A DNA stretch of 64,000 bases from Branchipolynoe longqiensis (lineage: Eukaryota; Annelida; Polychaeta; Phyllodocida; Polynoidae). Made by a program: the position numbers and the translations under genes. The DNA is taken from positions 125,472,025 through 125,536,024 of the forward strand of contig CM059187.1 of the NCBI GenBank assembly GCA_030323885.1. The letters are read 5' to 3'. Of this stretch, positions 13,166 through 63,961 are shown one piece after another (within the stretch, counting starts at the first letter, position 1; each line of letters opens with the position of its first letter). Below the pieces are notes generated by a model. That model searched no databases. It was not told where the DNA came from and saw only the letters and a program-made list of their open reading frames with translations.

Positions 13166-16100
13166 TTGTGTCCCTGGAAGGAAATTCCCCAGCTATGCGT
13201 TCTTGTTGCCGCTGCCTCTGGGTTTATTCCTTCAACAGTTATGTTCCCAAATTCCATTGGTTTGTATACTTTTCCTTCAATTTCAAAGTTTTTTCCTCTC
13301 ATTCTGGCTGTGGTCTGTTCGTTTTTTTCCCTGGCCAGTGTGTACATTTGCTGTACTGTTTTTTTGTCTAGCATTTCCTTTTCAGTCCTGTCGGGCCTGA
13401 GTGTGGTGTTCTTAGATTTTTGTTCATTGGTCAGTTTTGGCGTATTTCCTTTTTGGGCTTTTTTTTCCAAGTTGGATTTTCCAAGTGAGGTCTCCCACCT
13501 ACTCTTCATTGACCCTTTCTTCCTGTCCGCCATTTTGTTTGTTTGATTCTACATTCGTTGTTCTTTTCTTTCTTTTTTTCCCCAGTGATTAGGCTTTTCC
13601 TTACCACTATCCAGTCGAATGAACATTCCACTTTTTCCAGTTTTTTTATACTGTGCTTTCTATTGACTCACCTTCTTTTTCTGGACGCCGTACACGATTA
13701 TGTTTAGCTTTTTGTTCTCCTCTGCCGGTTGTGGTAAGGCATTTTTCATGCATTGTTGTGTTGTCATCCCTTTTGTTTTCATCCTTTCCGTTTTGTGTTA
13801 CATTTTTGTTGCCCTTGTAGTTGGCCTTGTACCAGGCACATTCTAATGTTAGGCTATTGTACGCCGTTTGTAGTTTGTTCAGTTCATCTCTAAGGCTTTG
13901 GATTGTGTCCTTGGATGTTTTTACGTTGGTTTCCGTATTCTCCGTGTCCCTCCCGATGCCTTCCTCCAGTTTCGGCACGCATGGTTTGGACTGAAGCTGC
14001 CTCATTTCTTTTTTTATATCCAGTCCTTGATTATTTTTTAGCCATTTTCTCCTAGTATCGTACCAATGACTTTTTCTTCAAAGTTGTTACCATTTTGGGG
14101 ATTGTCGTCTTGTCGGTGGTTTTTATCACTTGATCATCCCCTATAGCGGCTGTGGCCATTTTTAACAGTTGGGCTTATTCTATCCTTTTGTTATGTCTTT
14201 TGTTTGGATTTCTTCCGTATTATCCTAACAATACATAGTTTGTAACTGTCATGTTGTTCCAAGTGATTCGGGCTATGCCTTTGTGCACTTTCCTTCTAAT
14301 TAGCACTGTGATTTCATTAGTAATCCACACTATTTTCATCAGCGCCATCTTCCTTTTGTTAACACCACCACCATATGTTGAGTCATTTTCAATATCATGT
14401 GGTACCGGAACCGTATAATTTTTTAGGCAAACAGCTACTACCTCAGAATCATCAATATCATGCATAGTATTTTGTCAATTTCTTCAAGGCATGCAAAGTC
14501 ATTGGTGACCTCCAAGAGTGTCCCCTTCATATTAAATTCACTGCAACTCAAAGTCGTCACACAACAGTCGGCCCCGCGGAACACCTCCCCAGTGTGCACC
14601 CCGAGCTCCCAGCTGTGCGCACCACTCATCAGCGTCTCTTTTTGCCGCGCTTTCCCAGCACCCACACCACTGACAGCTGCGGTTACGTCACCAATGGTCC
14701 CTTTCAAGTCTGCGCACTTGCTGCGCCCCTCTAACCGACAGTTTAAATCACTGACACAACACACATTATAGTCAAGTCAATAAACTTCTTTTGGCATGTT
14801 TCAATGGAATGGTCCTTCCTTTTACACTCTATAAATTTGTGCTCCCATTTGCAGTCCTTGTTGGTACAACCTTTCTTCTTGTAATTAAATCCATAACATG
14901 CTCCCTTCACTCTCACACCACTGTCAGTGCAGCTCTTCCCAGCCGCATTCCTACTTTCTGCCTTCTTTGAGTCCTTGAGTGATTTAGCATTATCTAGATT
15001 GACATGGAGCAGGAGAGTTCCCGATCGCCCATTTTGAAATGTTTAAGGCCCTTTGCCTTCACCTTCTCCCGCACTGCTTTATCATAGCCTCTGTAGGCGT
15101 CCTCCGTGTAGTTAGCAGTGGTGGCATTCATGCACAGATAGGCCAGGTGCCCCATGTAACCACGCATGTGGCACAATTCCATGCCCACCTTCTCCGAACT
15201 CTTCATACCCCACAACAAAGCAGCATGTAATAACTCAGAAATTGTCACTTTCTTCATGCTTTTTTCTTCTTTTACGAATTTGTCAATGGCAAGCTTACTG
15301 CGATGCTTCCTCCTCCTCGATCGACTACGGCTGCTGCTGCTACTGGAACTGCTTGACGATGATGAGGAGGAGGAGGAACCCGAGCTCAGATCACTCCCTC
15401 CCGCAGCCGCTGATCTGCTCACTGCCTTCCTGGAGGTGCGCGCCTTCGTGCCCCCATGTGTCACCAGCGGCTCCTCATCGCCAGACGAACACTCCAGCTC
15501 TGCACTCAGTGCCTTCTGTCTCTCGCACACCTTCTGCTGCAGTTTCTCCCGCAGCGCCTTCTCCTCGTCCTCCACCACCGCCAGCTCTGCCTCAGCCGAC
15601 TTCCCACTCTTCCTCTCTCGCCTTGTGCGGCAGAGCTCGCTCCCAGTCGAGGTTGAAGTCGATGGCTCCTCCATCCCGGCCGGCTCCTCCTCCACTACGT
15701 CCGGGCACTCCGCCTTGATATGTTTCTTGCTTAACGGCAACTTAGTGCATTTACACTTTACACCTCTCGGAGCCTCATGCTCCTCACCACAGGTGGGACA
15801 GAGCTCCCAACCCATAGCGTATCAAGGTGATAACCAATCTAACCACGTGGCACAGAGCAGGAGCAGACACGTCCTACCAGAACTAAATCGCTGGTGACAT
15901 GGGCCATTAGTAGGTGGGTGAGGCGCCGCCTGGAGGAAAGGAGGGGAATCAGGGGAGCTGCTTGGTAGCAGTTCTCCCGGTCTCCAGGCCGCACCCCAAC
16001 CTCCTGTAACCCATGGAAGCAAAGAGCATATCAAAGGAGGTTTACAGGAGCAGTATCGGAATAAGAACAATAAAGACATGAGCATTACATAATAATATTT

Positions 16101-16825
16101 GCATAATTATACCTCACATAAAGTTACCGTGAGTGCATACGGTCACAAGTCGGTACCCAATAAACAAACAAAACATAATTTATTGCAGGTGGGGGTGGGG
16201 CGGGGGGTGCATCACAATCTAGCCTCACAATCTAGCCTGTTGCTAGAAAGGTGGAGGTGAGGTTGGAGGTTGGGTAGGTGATTATAAGTCCATGAAGTAC
16301 TTATTTTATTTAATGTACAATAACTGTTTGCGCAATTTTGCCCTAACTTATTTAAGAAAAATATGTACAGCAAGAACCCTGTTTGGTCACCAGCCCCTCA
16401 CAACTTATCCTGGCTCCACCACCCCGTGTTCTCGCCCCTCGTCGTCACCCTTCCCCTCCTACACTGATCTGTGACTAAAATATTAACCACCCCACCCCCC
16501 TCCCCGCCCTCCCCAGCCCCGAGCAAATATCGGAATATTTCACAATCAGAAACATATTTGTTTATGTTTTGAAAAGTAGCCTAACGTAAAGGATAAAGCG
16601 CGGGGGGGGGGGGGGGGGGGGGGCTATCCAATACAGCCCACTGTAAGCATCCCAGCTCACACTGTCACCGCTTCGTTAGACACCAGCAGACAATAACCAG
16701 AAAAAAGCTTCCTTGCACAATGTTCTCCCTTGTAATGTAGTTGTGATTTATTTTCAGAAAAATATCACATGAAATTGAAGTGGATAACGGGATCGGAGAA
16801 ATCGGGGAAGAGCAAGAGGCGATGA
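520..16825 (+). CDS. EIF2D: eIF2D (ligatin) gene, 3' two thirds, 8 coding exons, 5' end off the window
   Basis: Joined exons: 520-776, 1638-1755, 2211-2256, 4121-4389, 5661-5750, 9863-10073, 10454-10628, 16758-16825. They total 1234 nt, keep phase at every junction and give 410 residues and a TGA. Human eIF2D is about 584 residues, so the PUA-containing N-terminus is missing to the left. Family knowledge: eIF2D delivers tRNA to the 40S P site independently of GTP and helps recycle post-termination 40S subunits in the cytoplasm. Domains seen in order are an acidic linker (exon 1), winged helix (exons 2-4), a SWIB/MDM2-like region (exons 4-6) and a SUI1 domain (exons 6-8). Landmark peptides resembling human eIF2D are EQMDELL, LDIKKSSYKK, TLDPILSQIL and LQVMVQGNQ. 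Borders are GT-AG throughout; two look weak (donor of exon 1, acceptor of exon 7). The identification comes from recalled homology, not a search. Confidence 0.93.
811..1094 (+). mobile_element. tRNA-headed SINE (family A), diverged
   Basis: The head has a degraded A-box region and a B-box-like GGTTCGAATCCC, then GAGTCAAAC, a body (TTATACTTGTCGCTACCTAGCC, ACTGAGTGGGATAT) and a tail TAGATGTTGCTAGGACG-like ending AAGCAAACAAACC. This body recurs more than a dozen times in the window in both orientations. It starts about 35 nt after the eIF2D exon donor at 776. Confidence 0.75.
1638..1755 (+). CDS. EIF2D: eIF2D exon: winged helix, first part
   Basis: Translation EQMDELLEWCFLRAIKTSL followed by KRSDLPILTSNFYRNQMLAC matches the start of the winged-helix region of eIF2D (human EQMDELLQQCFLHALK and DLPLLTSTF). 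The acceptor is TCTTTAG at 1631-1637 and the donor GTGTGT at 1756. The exon leaves TG, completed by T of the next exon to give Cys, as in the human CC pair. Confidence 0.92.
2211..2256 (+). CDS. EIF2D: eIF2D exon: short winged-helix exon
   Basis: A 46-nt exon behind a clear polypyrimidine tract (CCCTCTCCCTTTCTTAG). It encodes PLGKTLDIKKSSYKK, almost identical to the human segment LDIKKSSYKK. The donor is AAG|GTACGT and the exon ends in phase 0. Confidence 0.93.
2396..2740 (+). repeat. Imperfect short tandem tract rich in AGGTCAAT
   Basis: Roughly 15-30 nt quasi-repeats of AATAGGTCAATG, CAATAAGAACAAGTAGG and GATCAATGCAGTC. The units drift too much for a fixed period. No open frame; it lies in an eIF2D intron. 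Confidence 0.5.
3229..3466 (+). mobile_element. Chimeric SINE: family A head with alternative tail
   Basis: The head GGGATGGCTGAATGAGTTAG with GGATCGAACCC and GAGTCAAACC is family A. After TTGATACTTGTCGCTTCCTA the body switches to GGAATGAGGAAGACCA and AATTTCCCCTGCTTAAACAA, ending AACAACAAC. The same alternative tail is seen at 5338-5414, 23775-23840 and 61925-61970. Confidence 0.65.
3865..4057. mobile_element. Short TA-flanked MITE with CAGTAAAACC ends
   Basis: Begins CAGTAAAACCTCTCTAACC and ends with its near inverse GAGTTAGAGAGGTTTTACTC, with TA directly outside both ends (3863-3864, 4058-4059). The internal half-palindromes ACCGACCACCTCC repeat. TIR type and TA duplication suggest a Tc1/mariner or pogo-type non-autonomous element. 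Confidence 0.75.
4121..4389 (+). CDS. EIF2D: eIF2D exon: end of winged helix and linker to the SWIB/MDM2-like region
   Basis: Starts LFKFLDEMKKRGIIKLKQQK, comparable to LSKFLQQMQQEQIIQVKE in human. It continues through a variable linker and ends VYIVTPSTLPIFKPLGLT. The acceptor is CTTGCTAG and the donor GTGAGT at 4390. A SINE begins only about 23 nt after the donor (4412). Overlapping minus-strand open frames here are shadows. Confidence 0.93.
4412..4738 (+). mobile_element. SINE family A, nearly full length
   Basis: The head GACCGGACGCGGTGGCCGAA has tRNA-like A and B boxes, followed by GAGTCAAACC, the core GTGACTGAGTGGGATATCAG, CACTATAAAGTCGC, and the tail GATGTTGCTAGAA ending in AAACAAAAACAAACAACAAAA. 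It begins 23 nt downstream of an eIF2D donor. Confidence 0.85.
4745..5210. other. Intron stretch with a two-copy motif
   Basis: No exon seen. The phrase CCTTTTCC(A/C)CAGAGCATGC occurs twice (about 5010 and 5108), each followed by related text about 85 nt long, suggesting a small diverged duplication. Otherwise unassigned intron. Confidence 0.4.
5211..5414 (+). mobile_element. SINE family B body fused to the alternative tail
   Basis: CCGCTGTGTATAACTTACAG to GGTCGGTAAAAGTGTAGGCT matches 55098-55205 and, inverted, 41175-41240. It is followed by the GGAATGAGGAAGACCAGTC tail ending ACAACAACAACAAA. The tRNA-like head present at 54978 is absent here. Confidence 0.65.
5661..5750 (+). CDS. EIF2D: eIF2D exon: SWIB/MDM2-like region
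   Basis: Encodes KGCTVTSEEVRDLLKRYTLM then ENLDGSQSSG. This aligns with human KKGSFLEGSEVRTIVINYAKKNDLVD. The acceptor is TTGTTGCAG at 5652-5660 and the donor GG|GTATGT at 5751. The phase 2 end joins G of the next exon to give Gly. It is the last exon before the 4.1 kb intron that carries the Harbinger transposon. Confidence 0.9.
6045..6420 (+). repeat. Left subterminal GC-rich repeats of the Harbinger element
   Basis: Many short units of the type TCCGGGGTGGTCC and ACTCCCGGACA in both orientations, together with ATCCGTGGCTCGTCC repeated at 6089 and 6129. Clusters of short motifs near transposon ends usually serve as transposase-binding sites. Open frames across this stretch (Pro/Gly-rich) are composition artefacts. 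Confidence 0.75.
6529..7795 (+). pseudogene. Harbinger transposase (HARBI1-like DDE nuclease), broken
   Basis: Recognisable segments: FRQFANLMQEVRIEDVRAYR, YHSLMYGFRVPHNTISLAIR, WQFHHCLGALDGKH, SEYYNYKGFHSVILMALVD, FFIVADDAFALRTW and NYRLSRARRIMENPFGIL. The expected catalytic acids are present: Asp in LDGKH, Asp in VADDAF and Glu in RIMENPFG. Two defects are visible. A TGA at 6805-6807 follows LLRIVP, where related proteins continue with a charged residue and KKDT. A frame change near 7100 lies between DGKH and GGSEYYNYKG. Both point to a recently inactivated copy, since the rest is uninterrupted. The start is uncertain; 6529 is the first ATG in frame. Confidence 0.9.
7747..8049 (-). other. 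Open frame inside the Harbinger element, possible remnant of the second (Myb/SANT) gene
   Basis: 100 codons from an ATG near the right subterminal array, starting MKPTGQKIASKRIAMKQ, Lys/Arg-rich, then SPSTSGLSSDEESVWDVS. PIF/Harbinger elements usually carry a second DNA-binding gene. No SANT helices can be recognised here, so this may equally be chance coding on the strand opposite the transposase 3' end. Confidence 0.3.
8128..8465 (+). repeat. Right subterminal GC-rich repeats of the Harbinger element
   Basis: About a dozen units of (T/C)CCGGGGGTGGTC(C/T)GGG, including two exact neighbours of GGGCCAGTCCGGGGGTGGTC. An internal copy of the terminal motif (GGGAATATGTGACTG) occurs at about 8342, so the right end looks partly duplicated. 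Confidence 0.75.
8520..8764 (+). repeat. Quasi-repetitive ATTACT-rich tract
   Basis: Repeats of TTACTCATTA, GATTACT and CTTACT without a fixed period, between the Harbinger element and the minisatellite. Non-coding. Confidence 0.45.
8765..9132 (+). repeat. 41-42 bp minisatellite, about 9 units
   Basis: Unit: ACATTGTATG then A(A)CTCAGCATGATGGGATCAATGC, then CCTCATT. The period is 42 with AAAC and 41 with ACC. Units drift by single substitutions. Within an eIF2D intron; the translated frame (YETQHDGINALITL) is an artefact. Confidence 0.9.
9133..9440. other. Intron stretch, nothing recognised
   Basis: Moderately GC-rich text without an exon-like open frame or copies elsewhere in the window. 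Possibly an unrecognised repeat. Confidence 0.3.
9441..9685 (+). mobile_element. SINE family A, tail missing
   Basis: The head GACCAGACGGGGTGGCCGAA carries an internal duplication around the B box (GGGATCCGAACC, then GGGTTCGAACCC). The core GTGACTGAGTGGGATATCAG follows. The copy stops at CAGTGGGGCC, before the usual CACTATAAAG and A-rich tail. Confidence 0.75.
9863..10073 (+). CDS. EIF2D: eIF2D exon: end of SWIB/MDM2-like region and start of SUI1 domain
   Basis: Encodes FVTLDPILSQILLTKDECLA, then DELVTRCLAKMTVAHYIEL, then LRKGKLQPVTIEVVTRWGSKK. This follows human LVRLDPILCDCILEKNE, DSLLTRCLEKLQPAYQV and VKKGRICPIDITLAQRASNKK. The acceptor is TTTTCACAG and the donor AAG|GTATGC. The SUI1 fold starts near the final basic residues. 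Confidence 0.94.
10205..10418. mobile_element. Truncated MITE ending next to an eIF2D acceptor
   Basis: The right end CCATCGGACTATGCAACTTTAA and the interior (GAAGCCTATG, ATCAGAGTTTTGG, TAGCATATTTATCTGAGAAA) match the better preserved copy at 62919-63239. The left end is lost. It ends about 35 nt before the exon at 10454. Confidence 0.7.
10454..10628 (+). CDS. EIF2D: eIF2D exon: SUI1 domain core
   Basis: Encodes ATLVENLELFGIDCQELAHI, then VACSTTVTPRPGKNN, then GLQVMVQGNQTTFITNLLL. Human has VTVVRNLEAYGLDPYSVAAI and LQVQIQGNQVHHLGWLLL. The alignment fixes the acceptor at ATGGCAG|GCG. The 34 nt before it are A-rich with no polypyrimidine tract, because a repeat copy ends at about 10418. The donor is TTAG|GTGAGT. 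Confidence 0.93.
10814..11202 (+). mobile_element. SINE family A interrupted in its tRNA-like head
   Basis: The head CACCGGACGCGGTGGCCGAA breaks off after ATCAC and resumes at GCAGGCTTCCTGTGTGGA. Within it lies a short reversed fragment of a family A tail (GTTGTTGGAGTTTTAAGTC to AAGACGGG). The body continues from TCGATCCCCGG to the CAGTGGGGCAGCAC core and stops there. Confidence 0.7.
11690..12380 (-). pseudogene. LINE-type AP endonuclease domain, frameshifted
   Basis: All hallmark motifs of the exonuclease-endonuclease-phosphatase fold can be read across four frame segments: HFAHLNC, then CKFDVLTLSETWFHEL, then KRGGGVAIYTNKNLNF, SLYIPPNGNIEDF, EIFLLRDFNKNYK (expected GDFN), IIDLIITDSNHAHT and WGISDHELIYVT. 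Breaks occur near 12350, near 12205 (after GGYMLVR), at 11968 (TAG) and near 11833. The fold nicks target DNA to prime reverse transcription. Confidence 0.85.
12985..13533 (-). pseudogene. Hypothetical retroelement frame interrupted by a 33-G (Pro) run
   Basis: 182 codons, starting MADRKKGSMKSRWETSLGKS, with QMYTLAREKNEQTTARMRGK and FEIEGKVYKPMEFGNITVEG, then a Pro run encoded by the G tract at 13131-13163. The composition looks coding but no family is recognised. It lies between the gag-like and endonuclease parts in the same orientation. Confidence 0.35.
13131..13163 (+). repeat. Poly(G) tract, 33 nt
   Basis: The longest uninterrupted G run in the window. It lies in the opposite-strand retroelement frame, where it reads as a Pro run. 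Length may be unreliable in assembly. Confidence 0.95.
13646..14005 (-). pseudogene. Hypothetical coiled-coil frame within the retroelement
   Basis: 119 codons, MRQLQSKPCVPKLEEGIGRD then TSKDTIQSLRDELNKLQTAY, with heptad-like spacing, then a very polar Lys/Asn/Arg-rich end (RRPEKEGESIES). Possibly part of a LINE ORF1. I do not recognise it specifically. Confidence 0.35.
14220..14465 (-). pseudogene. Hypothetical frame within the retroelement
   Basis: 81 codons including VCLKNYTVPVPHDIENDS and HKGIARITWNNMTVTNYVLL. It overlaps the end of another frame (14438-14764, GTIGDVTAAVSGVGAGKARQ), which suggests one longer ORF broken by a frameshift at about 14450. Function unknown. Confidence 0.3.
14743..15815 (-). 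pseudogene. Gag-like ORF1 with Cys/His zinc-knuckle region
   Basis: The first segment (15815-14994, 273 codons) starts MGWELCPTCGEEHEAPRGVK. It has a charged linker, a long Ser run followed by RSRSRRRKHRSK (an SR-like basic patch), and ISELLHAALLWGMKSS. After a frameshift near 15005 it continues NLDNAKSLKDSKK, then ACYGFNYKKKGCTNKDCKWE, HKFIECKRKDH and SIETC, to a TAA at 14743-14745. The spaced Cys/His residues at about 14794-14898 look like a retroelement nucleic-acid knuckle. Similar gag types are known to me from non-LTR and DIRS-like elements, so the clade is left open. Confidence 0.65.
15900..16600. other. Intron stretch without recognised features
   Basis: CT-rich and AT-rich intron text of eIF2D, including a G-rich patch at 16190-16210 and a C-rich patch at 16490-16515. 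No exon is supported. Confidence 0.4.
16602..16623 (+). repeat. Poly(G) tract, 22 nt, before the last eIF2D exon
   Basis: Uninterrupted G run in the transcript sense of eIF2D, 134 nt before the acceptor of the terminal exon. Confidence 0.95.
16758..16825 (+). CDS. EIF2D: eIF2D terminal exon with stop codon
   Basis: The acceptor TTATTTTCAG is followed by codons that, joined to the G left by the previous exon, read EKYHMKLKWITGSEKSGKSK then RR and TGA. Human ends EEYQLPRKHIQGLEKALKPGKKK, so length, basic tail and phase all agree. The intron before it is 6.1 kb and includes a 22-G tract ending 134 nt upstream of the exon. Confidence 0.9.
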
Positions 16826-16993
16826 CCACATTACATGATATGTTAGGTTATAACTAGGTACTTGTTTGTCACATGGGGTTGTATGTATAATATATATATA
16901 TCTATTTTTTTAAAGATTTACATGACTTTTCTCTTACTCAACTGTTGACAGATTGTTATATAATTATTTCGTGAACCTTTATGTAATTGTGTC

Positions 16994-16999
16994 AATAAA
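16994..16999 (+). promoter_or_regulatory. Candidate poly(A) signal of eIF2D
   Basis: AATAAA lies 169 nt after the eIF2D stop, in AT-rich sequence followed by T/GT-rich bases (CATTTCTGTG, TGTTTGTCATG) typical of a downstream element. It is the first canonical hexamer I see after the stop. Confidence 0.6.
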
Positions 17000-19900
17000 C
17001 CATTTCTGTGAAATCATGCGTGTTTGTCATGTTGGTTATGGCTAAAATGGGGTTATTATACATATTAATAATTGAGTTATCTATACCCCCGTTCTTTTAT
17101 CGGAACTTTACTTTGTAATCTGGGTTCAGTTAATGGTGATTGATTAGCCCTGTCAGTGTCAGCAGCAAAGATCATAATCACAGCAAGTGTTTTATGTATC
17201 GAAAGGTATTTTTGAAGGTAAAAACTCACAATTAATAAAATTGTGGCAATGAACGGTCAAATTCCAGATAAAAGTCAATGATATCATTCTTTTTTAATTT
17301 GTGAAAATCGGTTTAATAAGCTATGTGGGCTGTCCCGCTTATTTTCCGTTAGTAAAAAGATCATGTATGATTGCATTGTACAGTTTTTGGCTCAAGGCCA
17401 TTACATCTACATAGTTTAATCAAATGTGTTTGAGCATCAGTGGACTCCCAATGCATTCATGGGGAGTGCCCCTTGAGCAAAAAATAGTGTGTACGCCACG
17501 AGTGGCAACGGCTAAGGACTACTTGGTCCCGCTGATCCGCTGCACGAGTCTGTGGTGGTTTTCTCACAGAACTATTTCAAGTAATTAGTTATTTGTGTTT
17601 TCATCCCATTAATCTGGAATCAACATCAAGGCAACAGATTGTCATAAAGTTTCAAATTTTATTTCATAAATACATTCCAGAAATGTCATTGGTAACAATG
17701 TACAAGGATACTATCCCGTGATTACTTAACCACGCGTCCAACGTAACCAATCATTAACATTAGTGTGACATTGCAACAAAGTAAAACAGTTTAGTGCTGA
17801 CACACCTCGTTATGCAATAGAAATTACTACAATTTAATTACATAATATTGCTTTAAATAGAACCGGTATTTCGAATACAAAAGCGTTTCTGATTTCGTAT
17901 AATTACTTGCATTTTAAATCCTGAAGCCTGCATTTGTTATCAGATGCGGCTTATTTGATTGATTTATATGTTTAATGACTATGCATTGTTTAATGACTAC
18001 TTTAAAACGAGTGCAATCTTATTATATTTGTTGACGTAAACTGAGACATGGTTTCAACTGAGTAATTAAACATTGAACTGTAAAAAGTGTAATGTTAGGT
18101 ATACAAACAGCCGTCAGTTCCCTAAGCTTACAACAGGGCTCTGTTAATCACTATAAGGATAGTTTCATTGCATCACTTACTGGAGAATTATTTATCAACA
18201 GAATGTTACCTCAGCTGTACGGGGATGGCAACTAACAGTGCGTAAACTGTGATAGAAAGTAGTCGTTTAGTATTCATTATGTGATAACTAAAGAAAATGT
18301 CTGAAAAAATAACAGATCCGATGTCTACTTTTTGTGCGGAGGGGGAGGGGTGTGTGTTAAACAAACAAATAAAAGTTACTCAAATTCAATATATCAAGTA
18401 TTCTAGGAAAAATAACATCTTGCTGATGAGACCCATTTGATTAAAATTTGACTTGTTTAGCGACGTGTCAGCAGCAAAGGCCATATGCACGGCGAAAAGT
18501 GATAATTTATATGATTAAACTAAAACAGAAACTACACCTTCCTGATAGTTAGGATAATATATGAATTTACCAAATACCACTGCCGCTTCATCAGTTTTCA
18601 ACTATTGATTATAGGTGCACATTTAAAGACAGCTTTCTACTAATTATGTCATATTTACCTAATTGAATTAAGGTTCCCCCAAACCCTATATCGTCAACAG
18701 CTCATGTAAAATAAAAATATACCAGTTTTCTCTGATATCTTTTAGCTCATTTAGAACGAGTCAGCCCTTTCTTTAGTTATTAAAATCAGCCCATAAAAAC
18801 CTGAATTGGTTTACAAAAGCGTTTACAACCAGTTCCTCCACGTCAATCACACTTCTCAGTGGGGCTTTTCTATATTCACCATGTTATCAATTCAACCTGT
18901 ACACGCTACCAGAGTGGTTGGCACTCCTTAGACATCCACGCCCTGACCAGTCACAAAGCAACCCCTTCGCATATCTACACAGCTTCTTCTGACAATAGAA
19001 AATACTGTTCGCTTAAGTTACTCTCAGTGAAGTGAGTACGTCTATATACATTTCCGTATAGTATAAAAGGAAAGCAAATTGCATCATAAAATCCCGAAGT
19101 ATCGGTACTTTCCCCACCACTTCTAAATATAAATTACGTTACATGTCGCTATCATATGCTTCATACAATCTAATAGGCTCGGTTAATATTTTGACAGATG
19201 TCAGTTGACTGGTTCATTTTGGCAGATGGGGCAATGGCCAGCTTAATCTTCGTTCAGTAGAAATCAACAACCAAGTCCAACCAAAAAAAAAGTAAAAATG
19301 TTTTACATATGGCAAAGAAAGCGTTATGTAAATTTACTTGGGTGTAATTCCTAATGCCAATAACTATGAATTGTTTACCATGATCAATAATTTGCACCAC
19401 CTACATGCTAAGATTCCAATATACAATGGTACAGTGCGCATATCGCTGAGGCCTTTGTGAATGAATGGCTATCCATCTCAGTATTAGAATGAGATACACT
19501 TACCCAACTCTAACCTAAGACAGAGAACGTGTATATAGAGGACAACTGCCATACCAGGTCATGTAACAAACGCGATCGCCACACACCAAGCAGGGGTTGT
19601 TGAACAAGGCACTTCAGTCAGTGCTGGCTATATTAAAACCTGCTCAGTCTCAGGACATGACAGCATAGGCTTATTAATAGCTAATGTATTGGAAATTCAC
19701 TACCGTTTTCCTTTTTCAACTAACGCTTACATACAAATATATTTGAAATTTACCAGAATTGTGTTTCTACTAAGGCTTACATAATTTAGTTGTAAATATG
19801 CATTTAAAAACACCTTATTTGTCTGACAAACTCACTGAATCTCGAGGTGTTTTTTTTTGGCAGTTTGAGTGCCTGTTCAGTGTTTCTAAATCCTAGACCA

Positions 19901-20194
19901 TGGACCGCACCTCCAAACTCAGTTATAAACCTTTTACTGTATTTTTAATAATACAAAAGTGAAATTCAATGCCGGTTTGACCGTTCTGTCAAAAACGCAT
20001 TTACCCCGATCCGACTGTTTTTTTTCACACAATATACTAGTAACTTTAGTTACCAAAAAGTCTTCTTTGAAATTTAGTAGTAGGGAATTTTTGTATACGT
20101 AGTTTTGTGACTGCCAAGGGAGAACCCAAAGGAATTAGTGTTTAAACCATTTCTTAATTAAATCATGTTTGGTTTAGCTGTATTATAATTACCC

Positions 20195-20200
20195 TTTATT
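20195..20200 (-). promoter_or_regulatory. Candidate poly(A) signal of HOOK
   Basis: TTTATT on the plus strand, AATAAA on the transcript strand, about 735 nt after the HOOK stop. No closer canonical hexamer was noticed, but AATTAA occurs at about 20698, so the true site is uncertain. Confidence 0.35.
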
Positions 20201-20935
20201 CTGTAAGCATATGAATAATGAAAATCGGTGGTCCAATAGACAGAGGTTTCCGATCTCAACAGTTAGTTGTTCAACAATGACCGCGGGAGGCGCCACCAGA
20301 GCCAGTGTTACTGATTAGGAGTTAATCCTCTCATATATAACTACGTTCTCTGCCTAAGATATCTTATGCACATTAGCATTATGGACTACAATATAGTGAT
20401 CTGCCTCACATAACCACATATTAAAATGTTTCGTGAATAGCCTATTAGTAATGAGTGACATTAATGGTGGATCAGAGAGAAGACTAAATGATAAGGAAAG
20501 ATCTCCACAACAGCCACAATGTGGTTATTACGCACCTAGCGGTCCACAGTTGAATCATCGTGCAAGACGCACATACGCTTATACATATATACCTATATGT
20601 AGCATCTAGGGTCATTGCGCCGAGAATCAACCACAGGCCAGTGGGGCACTAGATATGGCTTCGGATAAACCACAGGGAGCTCCGTCTACGATGTCTTTAA
20701 TTAATCGGAGGGTAGGTGTGTCGCCATGTTTCCAGTTCACAAACAATTCACTGATCATGCCGCCGACGATGGGTGAGCTGCTCGCTGGTGCTCCGTTGGG
20801 TTTGAGTGAGTGAGTGAGTGAATGAGTGAGTTGAGTGAGTGAGTGAGGACGGGTGGGTGGGGTCCCGGCCCTCCCTCGGGCCTTGCCCGCCTCCTGTCTG
20901 CCCTCGTGGGTGGTGCAGGGCAGGGGCCTTCACCC

Positions 20936-63961
<43,026 letters not shown>

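Larger units (their letters stand above)
11690..15830 (-). mobile_element. Degraded non-LTR retroelement: gag-like ORF1 plus endonuclease, no reverse transcriptase
   Basis: Read on the minus strand, the order is a gag-like ORF with a Cys/His knuckle (15815 to 14743), several short frames with coding-like composition (14738 to about 12985), then an AP-type endonuclease (12380 to 11690). All parts carry frameshifts or stops. No reverse-transcriptase motif was found beyond 11690. LINE copies normally lose the 5' end, so loss of the 3' half implies deletion, or that two elements are juxtaposed. It sits inverted in the last eIF2D intron. Confidence 0.7.
16826..20935. other. Intergenic region between convergent eIF2D and HOOK
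   Basis: The first part is the eIF2D 3' UTR and the last part (read from the right) the HOOK 3' UTR. The remaining roughly 3 kb is AT-rich with no open frame above background, no tRNA-like fold and no copies of the SINE or MITE families seen elsewhere. It is the least repeat-loaded stretch of the window by eye. Confidence 0.6.

Noticed and set aside
15166..15897. 243-codon plus-strand frame
   Set aside because: Antisense of the gag-like ORF; the Ser and Leu runs mirror its codons and no splice or start context supports it.
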